The position numbers and the translations under genes were made by a program. 58,785 nucleotides of DNA from the NCBI RefSeq assembly GCF_000192795.1, contig NW_007360642.1, positions 1 to 58,785 of the forward strand, in the 5' to 3' direction. Shown here one piece after another: positions 41,103-52,116 of the stretch. This DNA is from Vavraia culicis subsp. floridensis. Its lineage: Eukaryota > Microsporidia > Pleistophoridae. Under the pieces are notes generated by a model. That model was not told where the DNA came from. It did no database searches and saw only the letters and a program-made list of their open reading frames with translations. Each line of letters begins with the position of its first letter. Within the stretch, counting starts at the first letter, position 1.

Positions 41103-41576
41103 AATGTTTATTGCCAAACTGATGACCAAGTCACAGATTGATTGTCATATTGTTCATTGTTGCTATTGCAATTACCATTTTCTTGTATTGATATTGAATG
41201 AAATTTCATTCTTGAGTAGCAATAATTATTAATCAAAGATTACTTCTGCCTCTCTAACAATGCATCTATTGATCTCTTCACATACAACATCTTCCAAATA
41301 AACATTTTCGCTGCGCTAGAACTGACAACTGTCACAAGTATTTGGTTCACGGATTCTTGGCATTGCGAGTTAGCCAAAACATACTGCTCTTCCAAAGCTT
41401 ATGCTCGAGAACCATCAAATAAATCAGTTTTGAAGCGCCTTCTCACCAACATAACTGAAGACCGCAGGACACTATCCGACAGGAAATGGTTTATAAAGTA
41501 TTAAAAATTTATTGACGAAAAATAGCGGAAGTATAGATATGGGCATCCGCTTTACAAACCTAGAAAATAAACAAGG
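41103..41576. other. Intergenic region, converging genes
   Basis: Holds a dispersed-repeat copy at 41261-41338; nothing else seen. Confidence 0.55.
41261..41338 (+). repeat. Dispersed degenerate repeat, copy
   Basis: CTATTGATCTCTTCACATACAACATC, CAAATAAACA, GCGCTAGAACTG align with the copies at 34971, 30251 and 22161. Confidence 0.4.
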
Positions 41577-42242
41577 TCAGTCTTTTGGTTTGAAAATGCC
41601 TTTCTTCAGCCTTAAATCCTTGAAATCCTGCTTATTGACATAAATCTTGCCCAACTTTGTTTTTTGCTCGTTCACCGCTATATTTTTTATTTTTTTTGGC
41701 TTCTGGATACCAAGCGATGTCTTAAACAGTGCTGAATCACAGTATTTCTCCTGCACCACCTTCAACTTGTAGAATGGACCAATCAGTTCAAGCTTATCCT
41801 TCGTACACAAACTTATGATAAACTCATTCTCCTGTCTGGTCAACACAAAAACATACTTAATGGCCTCTAAATTGATCTGGGACGACTTCTGGTACAGCAC
41901 GTCCGTCCATAAATTTCTTTCCCGATCGGACAAACCCAGGAAGAGCATGAGATACTTTGAGCCAAGTGCTGTACCACCAGATACGAATCCTTTCTTCTCC
42001 AAGATTTCGTATTCAACTATATCAAGTATCTCGTCATCATAGATCCGACCGACTGCCAATTTATTACCAGACTCATTGATAAAAATGTTACACTTGCGTT
42101 TTTTCATTGCAGAAATGAGAGTTTCAACCGAGTCCAACACATAGATGTCTCTGTATAATGTGCTACATAGCTGTACTTGTGACGATAAATTGGACATTTC
42201 CCTGCTGTTGCCATGGATGAATAAAATCTTTTTCTGTTCCAT
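41577..42242 (-). CDS. RPF2: Ribosome biogenesis protein Rpf2 (Brix domain)
   Basis: Rpf2 with Rrs1 brings the 5S RNP into pre-60S particles. The 221-residue product has a Brix-type core: RKCNIFINESGNKLAVGRIYDDEILDIVEYEI resembles the family's KKRP-x-x-L-x-x-x-R-x-(F/Y)D-x-x-(M/L)LD-M-E. It ends with LGKIYVNKQDFKDLRLKKGIFK, matching the Rpf2-specific VGRIHLGRQDLSKLQTRKMKG. Yeast Rpf2 is about 344 aa, so both ends are trimmed. ATG 42242 follows a GGGCCCC motif. It is divergent from NOG1, another 60S assembly factor, 562 bp away. Confidence 0.85.
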   Translation of the reverse strand: MEQKKILFIHGNSREMSNLSSQVQLCSTLYRDIYVLDSVETLISAMKKRKCNIFINESGNKLAVGRIYDDEILDIVEYEILEKKGFVSGGTALGSKYLMLFLGLSDRERNLWTDVLYQKSSQINLEAIKYVFVLTRQENEFIISLCTKDKLELIGPFYKLKVVQEKYCDSALFKTSLGIQKPKKIKNIAVNEQKTKLGKIYVNKQDFKDLRLKKGIFKPKD

Positions 42243-42804
42243 CGTCGGGGCCCGAATAAATTTTTTTACGTATTATGTGTGACTTTGATGATACGCTGAA
42301 ATCCATTGGTACTATTTAACTGATACTAGATGGTCATAGTATGTGAATATTTATTCGTAAATCCTTTTCGGTCAGTGTACAGCCGTAAACATTTTCTAGC
42401 AGAGCAGTCATAATTCCAATCAATTATCCCTCAATACTTCCGTATGACTAAATCGATGTATCATACACCAGACATTTGAGCTGATCAAACAATACTCTTG
42501 GAATACACCATGAAAATACAAACCTTGCCAACAGTTTTTTTATTGTAAATGATCTATTAGACACTTACATATCTAAATATTATCTTTATAGCATTTTTAT
42601 GCCACCTGATCGTTGTGTGACCATTTTTCTCTCGTAAACCGGCAAATAGTGTCCATGAAGCATGTGCTGCATTTTATAACATCTAAGCACGTTCAATTAT
42701 TTTTGGATGGTAGTTCTACCGCTCATGGAGCTGTAGCAGATCACCCATTTGATATTTTTTGTGTGCGTCGCAAATTTTTTAATCGAATTCTTTTACCCAT
42801 AGAA
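42243..42804. other. Divergent promoter region of RPF2 and NOG1
   Basis: Contains GGGGCCC (42247-42253) next to the RPF2 start and CCC (42796-42798) before NOG1. The frame running in from 42613 is an in-frame upstream extension of NOG1 that begins at GTG and lacks family similarity. Confidence 0.6.
42247..42253 (-). promoter_or_regulatory. GGGCCCC start-proximal motif of RPF2
   Basis: Four bases before the ATG at 42242 on the minus strand; same palindromic core as before the IleRS gene. Confidence 0.55.
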
Positions 42805-44379
42805 ATGGCGTTCAACTTCAAGGCGATCAAAAAAATACCTCTTTCGTTGATTGACGTGGTTCTATCCAAGACACAAAGGAAGACACCAACTGTAATCCGC
42901 AACAAACATCCGCTGCCAAAAATAAGATCATTCTACACAAGAAAAGTTAAGTTCACGGGAGCAGAGTATGCTATGCAATTGGAGACTATCATAAATTCAT
43001 TTCCACATGTTGAGGACATCCATCCATTCTATAATGACCTGATAAATGTCCTTTATGACAAGTCACATTTCAAAATGGCACTAGGACATCTTAACAGCAC
43101 CAAGAAGAACGTTGAGAGCATCACGAATGAGTATGTGAGGCTTATAAAGTATGGAACGAGTCTTTATGGCTGTAAGCAACTGAAAAGAGCAGGACTGGGA
43201 AAAATGACCAGTTTGGTAAAGAGGCTGAAGCCAACACTGGAATATTTGGAAGAAGTCAGACAGCACATGAGCAGACTGCCGCAAATAGACCCTGAGTGTC
43301 GTACAGTTCTTCTTTGCGGCTTGCCAAACACGGGTAAAAGTAGCTTCATGAACTGCGTTTCCAAGGCGCATGTGGATGTTCAACCCTACGCGTTCACCAC
43401 CCGATCGCTTTTTGTCGGGCATTTCGAGTACAATTACTTGAGCTGGCAGATTGTGGATACACCGGGTGTGTTGGATCATGCGTTGGAAGAGATGAACACC
43501 ATAGAAATGCAGAGTGTGACCGCTTTGGCACATTTGAATTCAATCGTTCTGTTTTTCCTGGATGTTTCTGAGCAGTGCGGATACTCGGTCGATCAGCAAA
43601 TAAGTCTGTACAATTCGATAGCACCGCTAATTGATAGACGAATGCTAATCGTGTTGAGTAAGTGCGATTTGAAGTCACCGAGCACAGCAAAGAGTACGAA
43701 AATTGAGCATCTTGATTTGAAGGATGAGATTAAATACTTTCTGGATGGCAAGCAGTACGCGTTTCTCAGTGTTTTTGATCCTGAGAGTGTCGAAAAGGTC
43801 AAACGGATAGCATGTGACTCACATTTGGAAAAGTCTTTGGAGATCAAGCTGCAAAAGAACCTGGAGCCAATACTTAATCGTATAAATGTGCACGAACCAC
43901 CCTCACACAGACCAAAAGAGGAGTGCATGTTGAGAAGCAGTGATGAAAAAATAATCACCGAGAGAGACCTGGCAAAGGACAATCTCGACTATTACTTTGA
44001 TGAGAACAAGAACTATTTGGTGAATGAGGATGAGAAATATGATGTTATGCCAGAAATATACAACGGCAAAAATGTGATGGATTTCGTTGATGTCAATATA
44101 CTGGACAAGGTTGAAAGCATGGATAGATATCTACCCATTAGAGACTACGATGTCTTTGATGATAATATCAAGAAGGAAATTGACAAAAGAATCAGAGTCA
44201 AGCAGGAACACACGCGGAACAAACTTAGGGCCACACTGCCTGAGAGATTCAAAAACAACCCAAGGAAAAAGTACTCTACGTGCAAGGAAGCTGAGCCAAA
44301 AAAGAGAGGACCGAAGCAGTTCGTTGAGAAGCAGAAACCGATGGAATACGACCGCAAGCCCAAGCATTTATACAGGTGA
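42805..44379 (+). CDS. NOG1: Nucleolar GTP-binding protein 1
   Basis: Essential GTPase of pre-60S ribosome maturation. The 524-residue product begins MAFNFKAIKKIP and SKTQRKTPTVI, the standard Nog1 N-terminus, which fixes the start at 42805 and not at the upstream GTG. The N-terminal helical domain (to about 165) is followed by the GTPase: G1 GLPNTGKSS at 172-180, the YAFTT-type G2 region, and DTPG in G3. G4 is SKCD (VLSKCDL) where NKxD is usual. The C-terminal region is charged and shorter than in yeast (647 aa). A CCC tract lies 6 nt upstream in the context ACCCATAGAA. Confidence 0.95.
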   Translation: MAFNFKAIKKIPLSLIDVVLSKTQRKTPTVIRNKHPLPKIRSFYTRKVKFTGAEYAMQLETIINSFPHVEDIHPFYNDLINVLYDKSHFKMALGHLNSTKKNVESITNEYVRLIKYGTSLYGCKQLKRAGLGKMTSLVKRLKPTLEYLEEVRQHMSRLPQIDPECRTVLLCGLPNTGKSSFMNCVSKAHVDVQPYAFTTRSLFVGHFEYNYLSWQIVDTPGVLDHALEEMNTIEMQSVTALAHLNSIVLFFLDVSEQCGYSVDQQISLYNSIAPLIDRRMLIVLSKCDLKSPSTAKSTKIEHLDLKDEIKYFLDGKQYAFLSVFDPESVEKVKRIACDSHLEKSLEIKLQKNLEPILNRINVHEPPSHRPKEECMLRSSDEKIITERDLAKDNLDYYFDENKNYLVNEDEKYDVMPEIYNGKNVMDFVDVNILDKVESMDRYLPIRDYDVFDDNIKKEIDKRIRVKQEHTRNKLRATLPERFKNNPRKKYSTCKEAEPKKRGPKQFVEKQKPMEYDRKPKHLYR

Positions 44380-47300
44380 GCATTGTTTCATGGTTTTTTA
44401 ATAAATTTATTGCTATGACTAGCTGCGCACGTTTTGATCTATTTAATCCTGCTGGCTAAGCGGTGCTAAGACATTTTAATTGCTTATAGTGCTGTTATTC
44501 GAGGTTAATGCGTTATATAATGTTGTGAGGAGTGGATAATTGCGGTGATTACAATGTAAGAGTCAGACAAGTGTATTAATATGCGTGTTGTTGTATGGGA
44601 GATACGGTTAACTTTTAGTAAAAAGAAGATCGCGGTTTATGGTTTATTGTTTGAATGACCGGCCTGCAATTACGGCATGAACTTCCTTTGACTCCCGATA
44701 TCTGTCCGAGTTGCACATAGCGTGTCAGCTGATAACATCTGTAAAGCATCTATGTTTAGAATTACAGGCTATGTTACGTGCGTTTAACCGAGTAAACTTA
44801 TGATTTAAACGAATTTTTGATTATCGGTAGAATCTAAGTGTTATGTTTACTGCGGTTTTGTACGTGTATCACGCAGTATTATGAAATATCAGATTTAGCA
44901 AACATTCCTTTATTTATTCTTAATGAGTTGATCTCTTAGGCTGGTAGGCTAATCTAACGCTAGATACTTTCGTTGATCAACAGCCATTTCTTGTTGTACA
45001 TTACAAACACATAATTTTTAATTTGCCTGTCTATATTACAGTGTGGTGTATGACCTCCATCAACACCAATCTTTTTCGATGATACTTACTACTTGGTATG
45101 TATCATTCACGTAACCCTTTGATTTCACGCTCTAGATCACATGTTTGAATAGATTTAATTAACCTTGTCTTGTAACTTGCAAAGTATATTAGAACATAAT
45201 AAATATATTATTGTTAAAATTAATACTCCTCGCTTTAATACCAAACAATGTTATCTTTTTGAGCAACAGTTGTTGCAATTGTTCTGCTATTAATACATCT
45301 TTTGATGCTATGTGTATTTTCATCTCAGAGCTACAACGCACGAACAAGCCCTTTTGATGATTACCGCCTTTATGTAACAACACTATGTCTTAATTCAACA
45401 ATTTTGGTACGAGTGCTAGATTATGTTTGAAGACAAAGTTTTCCCTGAGACTCTGCTGAATTTGTTAGAACAATAGAGACCAAAATTTTAATTTGGCAAT
45501 TAGTTCTATTCGCAGTTTCTCGTCAGCAACTTGTGCTTCATTTCATAAACAGCTTTTAACCAATCTGCTGCTTCTCAGATCGTGAATTTGTATCATGATT
45601 GTTGCTATCGCAAGTGTCTTTATTTAAGCCATTATCATCCATCCACCTTCTAAGATCACATTTTGATATATTATATTGCTGCAAAGCCTTCACTAAGCCC
45701 ATCCTCCACAGTTTGTTTTGAGGATTTAAACTTTTTCACATGCAAGTCTTGAATACCACAGCACGAAAATGCTTACTAATCTAATATCATGTGGTTATCG
45801 AACCAAAAAGAGCTGCGATAGATAACAAGCAATAATATAAAAATGAATTTATGGCAAAACTATGCCTTTTCTTGCTACACATTCTTTTATTCTATAAACT
45901 GACTTATTGCATCGATATTCGGTGTTTCGAACACTTCGCACCGAAACAATCTCATTGATGGTATTCTATGTAAAGTACCGATAGATAACACAATTGAAAT
46001 GATATTAACTAGGTAACAGTAAATTCACTCGCAACTTCAAAAACAAAGCACCCATCAATTCACAACAAATGATATTAACAAAGCGTTCGTGTCTTCTTTG
46101 ATTACGTAGTCGTCTGAAATGTTTTGCCGTACATATCCCCATCCTACCAGCAAAATATGCAACCTTTTATCCAATTATATCCTAATTCAAACTATTTATA
46201 TAATAATTCCCTTTAAAACACATTTTTCCGGATATATAATAATTTCTCTAATTTGTATGAAACGATCCTAAGTATTTTAATTTCTATGACTATAAAAGTA
46301 GGCAAGAGCGAAAATAACAACATGGGCTATCTTGGACTGCTTTGTACTAACGCATGCAAAACATTTTTTGTCTTACTTGGTATTGCCATAGGCGTAATTC
46401 TTTTCATATTAGGAGTTCTTACGATTTGTTCCAGCTTGGATGCGTAATTTGCAGGATTGCGGTTTTTGGCTTAGGTAGTTAGCCCTTGTTTAGATGAATT
46501 TTTGTTGAATAAAAATGAGTCTTTGAAATTTGTATTTACCTAACGCGAACAAAAAGTACGGATTTTCGGCTAGTTCTGCATATGGATAGTTTGTGACATG
46601 AACAGATTTGCTTTAAGATAAGCCTCAGCTGCTGTTTCTATGTTTTATCCATTCTGTTCGTGTTTCAATTAATCCTGATGCTATATCCGATCATACAAGA
46701 GACTTCTACCGTTTTTATGTGTTCCATCTCGCAAAAAATCATAAATTCTCTGTTTTGGAGTTTTGAGCTGAGTTTCCTTTGGAATGCCAAAAACGAATAC
46801 AATCAAAATAGGGAAGTGCATATGGAATTACCGATTTAGAAAAGTATTTCTTGATGAATATTTATCACTGAACTCAAGCCAAGGAGTATCATGCTGTGCA
46901 ATGTACAAGGGTAAAGTATTTGATAACTGAAGTATGTCGGTAAACACCACCGATGTTCAATTGTTGTTGCAGACGCGATTATTTCCTTCACAGATTATTT
47001 CTCAGCGTTAATTGATTGCTTTTAATTTTTTTTCTGTATTTTCTCCTTAAGCTTGGAACTCGTTCGAAAACTGTCCTAGATAAAAATATATAGGAATAAT
47101 TAGCAAACACACATGTAAACAGTGATCCCTAGATGAAAGCAAGAACTGGCCCGATATGTTGCTTTATGTCGATATAAATTATGTACTATCTGGGATCTAA
47201 TGATTATCATTATTGATCATACGGGAAGAATGGGCATCATCTATCACAATACGAGTCGCCTCTTCGAAATAACCATTATACCGTGGTACTGATGGCTCAA

Positions 47301-47803
47301 AGGTCTGCATCTGTGCCCATTTTGAAACTATGACCATGGCATGCCAGTTAACTTCAGATAGTCCAACAGTTCAGCTATCTTGTGAGCTAACACATCTATT
47401 AAAATATAGAAAACGTGCAATTATGATTTTTTGGGTGCGCAGCACAATAAACTGTAACCAATTGACCGTAAAGTTGTTGTAAGCTGGAGACATAAAAGCT
47501 TGAGGAACTAATATTATTCACCACAAAGAAGTGCGAGTGTATATTATGCCGTCGGTTCCTCACCGATTAAATAGCTTGGGGTGATTGGTTGCACAAACTT
47601 TGAAATTGTTCTGCACACGATGCCACACCATATGTGCTAACAAAGTGGTTGAAAGATCAGTAGATGAATTCATAAGCGAATTCAGGCGATGTGTTACATT
47701 CTTATACCTTGCTAATCACCTGTGCTTGCCAGATATTGATTAGTGATACCATTTTGTTTCTCCTAATTTAAAAAAATCTTAAACACAATATCCTTAATAT
47801 TTA
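44380..47803. other. Gene-poor stretch of 3.4 kb
   Basis: The longest spacer in the window. AT-rich, and dense in stops in the frames examined. Only one possible small membrane ORF (46286-46447) is worth noting. Some stretches in 47.1-47.7 kb are less AT-rich and could be a decayed gene, but no family is recognisable. Confidence 0.5.
46286..46447 (+). CDS. Possible 53-residue membrane protein
   Basis: A short ORF from ATG 46286 whose C-terminal half (about 26-49) is a strong hydrophobic segment (FFVLLGIAIGVILFILGVL) after a polar N-terminus with NNN. The open frame upstream starts at TTG. A TATATAAT string lies about 50 nt upstream, which is farther than in the supported genes. No CCC motif. 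It could be a real small tail-anchored protein or a chance ORF in AT-rich DNA. Confidence 0.25.
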   Translation: MTIKVGKSENNNMGYLGLLCTNACKTFFVLLGIAIGVILFILGVLTICSSLDA

Positions 47804-48106
47804 ATGAAGAGAACACGAAGTAAGGAAAAAACCATAAGTAAGAAAATTACCATAAAGACGTCCGACCATTCGGAGGAAGAAAGTGACGAGGATGTGCAAT
47901 TGGAGAATATGAATGAGACTCGAGACCAGATAATGAATAAGCACAAAGATTATTGGAAAAATGTGATTGAGAATGAGATAACCGAGTTTAATATTTACAA
48001 GAACTACTGTGTGGATGACACGGTGGACAAAAAGGATGTGAAGCTGTCTGATGCGGTTGAGGATGATTTGAACATAATACATGAGCTGGGAAAGATAGGC
48101 GAATAA
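47804..48106 (+). CDS. Hypothetical small charged protein
   Basis: The 100-residue product is not recognised. The N-terminus is basic (MKRTRSKEKTISKKITIK), then comes an acidic segment (SEEESDEDVQLEN), then a helical-looking region with KHKDYWKNVIENEIT and an acidic C-terminus. The basic-acidic pattern suggests a nuclear protein. Base composition is higher in G at third positions than the surrounding spacer, which supports coding. There is no CCC or TATA box close to the ATG. Confidence 0.55.
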   Translation: MKRTRSKEKTISKKITIKTSDHSEEESDEDVQLENMNETRDQIMNKHKDYWKNVIENEITEFNIYKNYCVDDTVDKKDVKLSDAVEDDLNIIHELGKIGE

Positions 48107-49615
48107 ACTACAGTAAATAAAACATGTTTCACACCGTATTATCAAATTCACCATTTGTATTTTGGTGTATACCATTATGTGCTACTCTTGTACTTTGTTG
48201 TGCCAAGGCTGTAAGTGGAAAATTCATAAAATGGTATTTTTTAGTGTAACGTATCCAAAAATGAAACTAAGGAAAGTCGGGCTTTCAAAGACCGTCATAG
48301 CTGTGTTCAGCTGTCAAAAAAGTCATGGATGAGAAACAAATGAGTATTGCGATAAGCATGAGGGATGATTAGTAATACGATTGAAGAGGCCACAATAAAA
48401 GCAGACAACTGCATCACAAGTACAGATGTAGTGAATGGTGTAAGTAATTTAGCGGAAATACGTGGTATAGGGTGATATTTGTCAGCTTATCAATCCAAAC
48501 TTTTTCCCTCAATCAAGTAATCACGGGAGTGCAGTACATGAACACAGTTTCGTACAGATTATTAGCAAAAAAATCACAAAGAGTGTTATTGACCATCGAA
48601 TCACATCAATAGGATATGAATGCTAGGCTAAGAAGAGAATAGAACCGATTTGTTATTCGTTTTCCCGCATACTTTACTCTTTGCGTATGTACCCCGGCGA
48701 AAAAAATTATATCCTGTAAACACAGAAATGTGAGTTCAACTACAATTCCTTCAGAACAATCATTTGAAAGAGATTCGGTGATCATTTACAACATTTTTGT
48801 GAACCAGAACGATATATACATGGATAGATGCGAACGTGGAATTAATTTACATTCCGTGCAGTGTAACGTACTTTTTAGTACAAAATGTGTTAATAAACAG
48901 CATAGTGCCCAAAAACAGTCTTATTTTCTTGTTGCATCCAAATCAGCCACATTCATGTAATGTTTGCAATTTATCGATGGCTGTAAAAGTCAGGTAATGA
49001 AAACGTAACTTAACTAAGCTCCTTTCTTAATGGCTAAAGCCCAATTTACCGAATATATAATTTCCTACAAAGAGACATGAATGATAAGTGTATGTGATTT
49101 ATTTTGTTTATGTTTTGCAACATCTGTTCAATGTTCTCGTCCAGACTATATCATACTAAACAAGTCATTTAATGAATATTTTACACTATTGAATTGCCTA
49201 TACCGCCATAATATTACTATGGAGCGTAGGACAAGCACATAGAAATAACACTCATGAGTACGATCTTTCTAAACGAATACATGCCAACAGAACGATCTTC
49301 TTAGCAAATGAGGTCTTCACAGCAGCCCAGTAGCTCCTTAGCACTATTATGACACGGTATTAAGAACTAATATAATAACACAATATACGGGTTGCTCCTC
49401 CTATTGCTAAAAAATACGTACATCCACGAGATGATACCGTGCAATATCCATGCTCGGTTAGCTGAAGAAATAAGATCTATTTCATTGTATTTGCTACTCC
49501 ATAGTTTCATTTGATCACTATTAGATACCTATTACGGTCCCTGATGAGTTAGATAACTAATAAACAATCGTTTATTGTCCAAATAATATTCATGGCTCGC
49601 ACACCCCACGGTAAT
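48107..49615. other. Intergenic region, 1.5 kb
   Basis: No gene recognised. A GGAAAGTCGGGCTTTC string near 48270 was tested against the RNase P core and not accepted. Confidence 0.5.
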
Positions 49616-50788
49616 CTAACCGAGCCTTTTATTTGATGAGATATAGTCATATATTTCACAAGGATGATCTATTGTTATATTAATATCAATTTTTTTCTTT
49701 GAATTGATTGTGCCACCTCCTAGCTGCACAAGCTTGGTCAGCTGATAGCTTGTTTTCTTCCGATCAATAGTGAAATTGACTCGCTCAAAAATTAGATTGT
49801 CTTTTCTTAAGACATTGGTCGATAGGCTATTTATTCCGTATGACAGATCACCATCAACAAAAAATTGGTACCAGCTGCATTTATCCTCCATTTGATTTTC
49901 AAAATCAATAAAAAACGCAAAATTTAGGATGTAAATTCCTCTTAGTCCAGCGTATAGATATTTGTAAGATCTTATACACATGTTTGAAGATGTGTTTATG
50001 ATGAGATGCGTGACTTTGGTGCTCATTTTCTTGCACAAAAAAATTCTTTTGTACTTTTTTTTGTACATTTTGAATTTTTTGGCCACATATCGCTGTTGAT
50101 ACTCATTAAGATTCGAAAAACACATGTATATGTCACCAATTTCATCGATTTTATCAGTTCTATTTCTTCTAAGGACGATTCTTAGCTGTTTATGATGCTT
50201 TTCAGGGGGTAGCGATAACGTTGTTGGATGGAATGCCAAACCTGCCTTAGCTGGCGAATCGGATAAATCAAGAGAGGTTGGCCTGAGTGGACAGTCGAAG
50301 TGATCAAGATCAGATGACAAAGAATTGTATTTTAGCACGGGCATCTTTGCACTTCGCTGCGTAGCATTGGATTTCAGAGGGGATGATTCGAGGTAACTAC
50401 CCAACGAAAATGAAAGTTTCGAAATTTCGGCGTCTTTATTAGCGTTTTCTATAGTTATTGTTGCATTGCTCGTGTAATCAGAAGCACATGCCACGCCAGC
50501 ATCTGTTTGCGGACACTCCTCTGCAAACGAAGAATCAGAGGGAGTAGAACCGCGATTAAAAACATTATTATGAAAATAGTTGCTAAGGTTGAACAAAGTG
50601 TGTGCAAATATGCAATTTTTAAACTTCCCTTTTTCTTTACACTGTCGACATATTATTTTATTGGAACTTGTCTGGTACAATGCGGTGTTCGTGTGACATA
50701 TCTTACACTTTATGAACGTATACAATCTTTTCATGAAGCATTCTGTCGCTTTGTCGCAACGGCTCGTTGATATACATGGGGAATGCAT
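49616..50788 (-). CDS. Zinc-finger and tandem-BRCT protein, BRCA1/BARD1-like
   Basis: The 390-residue product has a C4 zinc motif (C28, C31, C47, C50; C-x2-C-x15-C-x2-C), not a complete RING. A Ser-rich disordered middle with several SP sites follows. The C-terminus is a BRCT pair: KKMSTKVTHLIINTSS...SYKYLYAGLRGIYILNFAFFIDF is a first BRCT (VTHLIV, K-L-G, W-x position as F). LIFERVNFTIDR...LTKLVQLGGGTI is a second, in the BRCA1/BARD1 style (L-LV-x-LGGG). Probable role: phosphopeptide binding in DNA damage signalling. The ORF opens at TTG 50824. ATG 50788 has GGGG about 27 nt upstream; ATG 50734 (18 codons on) is an alternative start. The zinc motif is intact with either. Confidence 0.7.
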   Translation of the reverse strand: MHSPCISTSRCDKATECFMKRLYTFIKCKICHTNTALYQTSSNKIICRQCKEKGKFKNCIFAHTLFNLSNYFHNNVFNRGSTPSDSSFAEECPQTDAGVACASDYTSNATITIENANKDAEISKLSFSLGSYLESSPLKSNATQRSAKMPVLKYNSLSSDLDHFDCPLRPTSLDLSDSPAKAGLAFHPTTLSLPPEKHHKQLRIVLRRNRTDKIDEIGDIYMCFSNLNEYQQRYVAKKFKMYKKKYKRIFLCKKMSTKVTHLIINTSSNMCIRSYKYLYAGLRGIYILNFAFFIDFENQMEDKCSWYQFFVDGDLSYGINSLSTNVLRKDNLIFERVNFTIDRKKTSYQLTKLVQLGGGTINSKKKIDINITIDHPCEIYDYISSNKRLG

Positions 50789-51588
50789 GCAAGTGCTTCG
50801 ATAATTTTTTGCCCCATTCCTCAAAAATTCTTTATATCACCGCAATCGATAAGACATGAAATATCGAGCGCAAACTAACTGTGGGGTAGGCGAGTATTCA
50901 ATGCAACAAATGTTACCTGACTATATTTCGAAGTTTAAGTGATAGGTCTCGATTAATTTACAATTTGATACCTCGCTTAAACTATATGTGCCACAAGCAC
51001 TAACGTTATGCTTGTTATTGAGCTCAAACAAAACATTTAAATCGAATAAACACTTCTTGAAAGTTCATTTTCCATAATTTGCTGCGGTCTTGGGCAAAAG
51101 CTCTGTTTGAATCGAGGGAGTTACACCACAATACCAGTATGTGAATGACTGGGAATTCATTTGTAGTGTTGTAATCGATGAGTTAGTGGCAGGAATTAAG
51201 GATACTGATAGGCAGTCAACATATAACATCATACAGTATAACATTAGTATAGAAATTCATCACTAGACGCCATTCAATCCAGCTATTTATTATTAAAAAC
51301 TACTTTTCAGCGCTCTACATGGTTGTGTTTAACAAGTTTCATTTAGCAGGACTTTTTGTGTGAATGTGTATTACATGGCGTTCTACTTCGTTCCTAGCTA
51401 CTCAACTTCCAGCATTTCCGTGCCATGTTTTAGCAACTTTTAAACACATTTTATAGATAAATACAATATTTTGCATCTAATAACGAATTTGCAGCTTGTC
51501 CCTCGTAACTAAACACTATCAACGGATCATTCTTTTGCCGAAAATTCAATAAATTTTGAGCCAACCCATTAAACACGCAAACATTCCG
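50789..51588. other. Intergenic region between divergent genes
   Basis: AT-rich, no gene recognised. CCC at 51565-51567 lies 21 nt before APC11. Confidence 0.6.
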
Positions 51589-51840
51589 ATGAAGCTGAAG
51601 ATTAAAAAAATTTACCAAACGTTCTCATGGCGTTGGAAGATAGAAAATGACTTGTGTGGCATTTGTCAGCAGGGGTTTGATCAGATGTGTACATCGTGTA
51701 CGCATCCGATTGAATGCCGGCCATGTGTAGGAAAATGCACCCACTCGTTTCATATTCACTGCGTAACAAGGTGGCTCTCCAGCAACAAAGTGTGTCCTAT
51801 GTGCAGGAATATATGGAAGTACGGGAAATTGTACGAATAA
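51589..51840 (+). CDS. APC11: Anaphase-promoting complex RING-H2 subunit Apc11
   Basis: Catalytic RING subunit of the APC/C ubiquitin ligase that drives anaphase and mitotic exit. The 83-residue product has the usual Apc11 length. It starts MKLKIKK (human MKVKIK), with W-x-W (WRWK) and CGICQQGFDQMCTSC. It continues with the Apc11-type insert of extra zinc ligands before KCTHSFHIHCVTRWL, then VCPMCRNIWKYG. The frame opens at TTG 51556; ATG 51589 is chosen because the family N-terminus starts exactly there. Confidence 0.95.
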   Translation: MKLKIKKIYQTFSWRWKIENDLCGICQQGFDQMCTSCTHPIECRPCVGKCTHSFHIHCVTRWLSSNKVCPMCRNIWKYGKLYE

Positions 51841-52116
51841 AGTGTTGATAATTAACTGTTAATGGAACGGTTCTCTCGTAATTCATTTATCTAATTATTG
51901 TAATGCCGTATTTACTGGCTCAAATATGGTTGCATCTTTTGAAATGTGCGCGTTTAACGATAAAAAAGGTTTTGTAGGGCTTGACTCGGGTATTTTTATC
52001 ACAGCTCATTTTATATACGGTTTAAGTGCGAGTAGAACCTTTTTGTTTCCAAACAGCCCGCAACTGAAATATAACCACAAATAATAAACAAAGTACGAGT
52101 CGATGTACCCCATTCC

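Noticed and set aside
48262..48300. GGAAAGTCGGGCTTTC resembling the RNase P RNA CR-I core
   Set aside because: No downstream sequence complementary to it in a CR-V/P4 arrangement could be found by eye, and the other conserved RNase P elements are missing.
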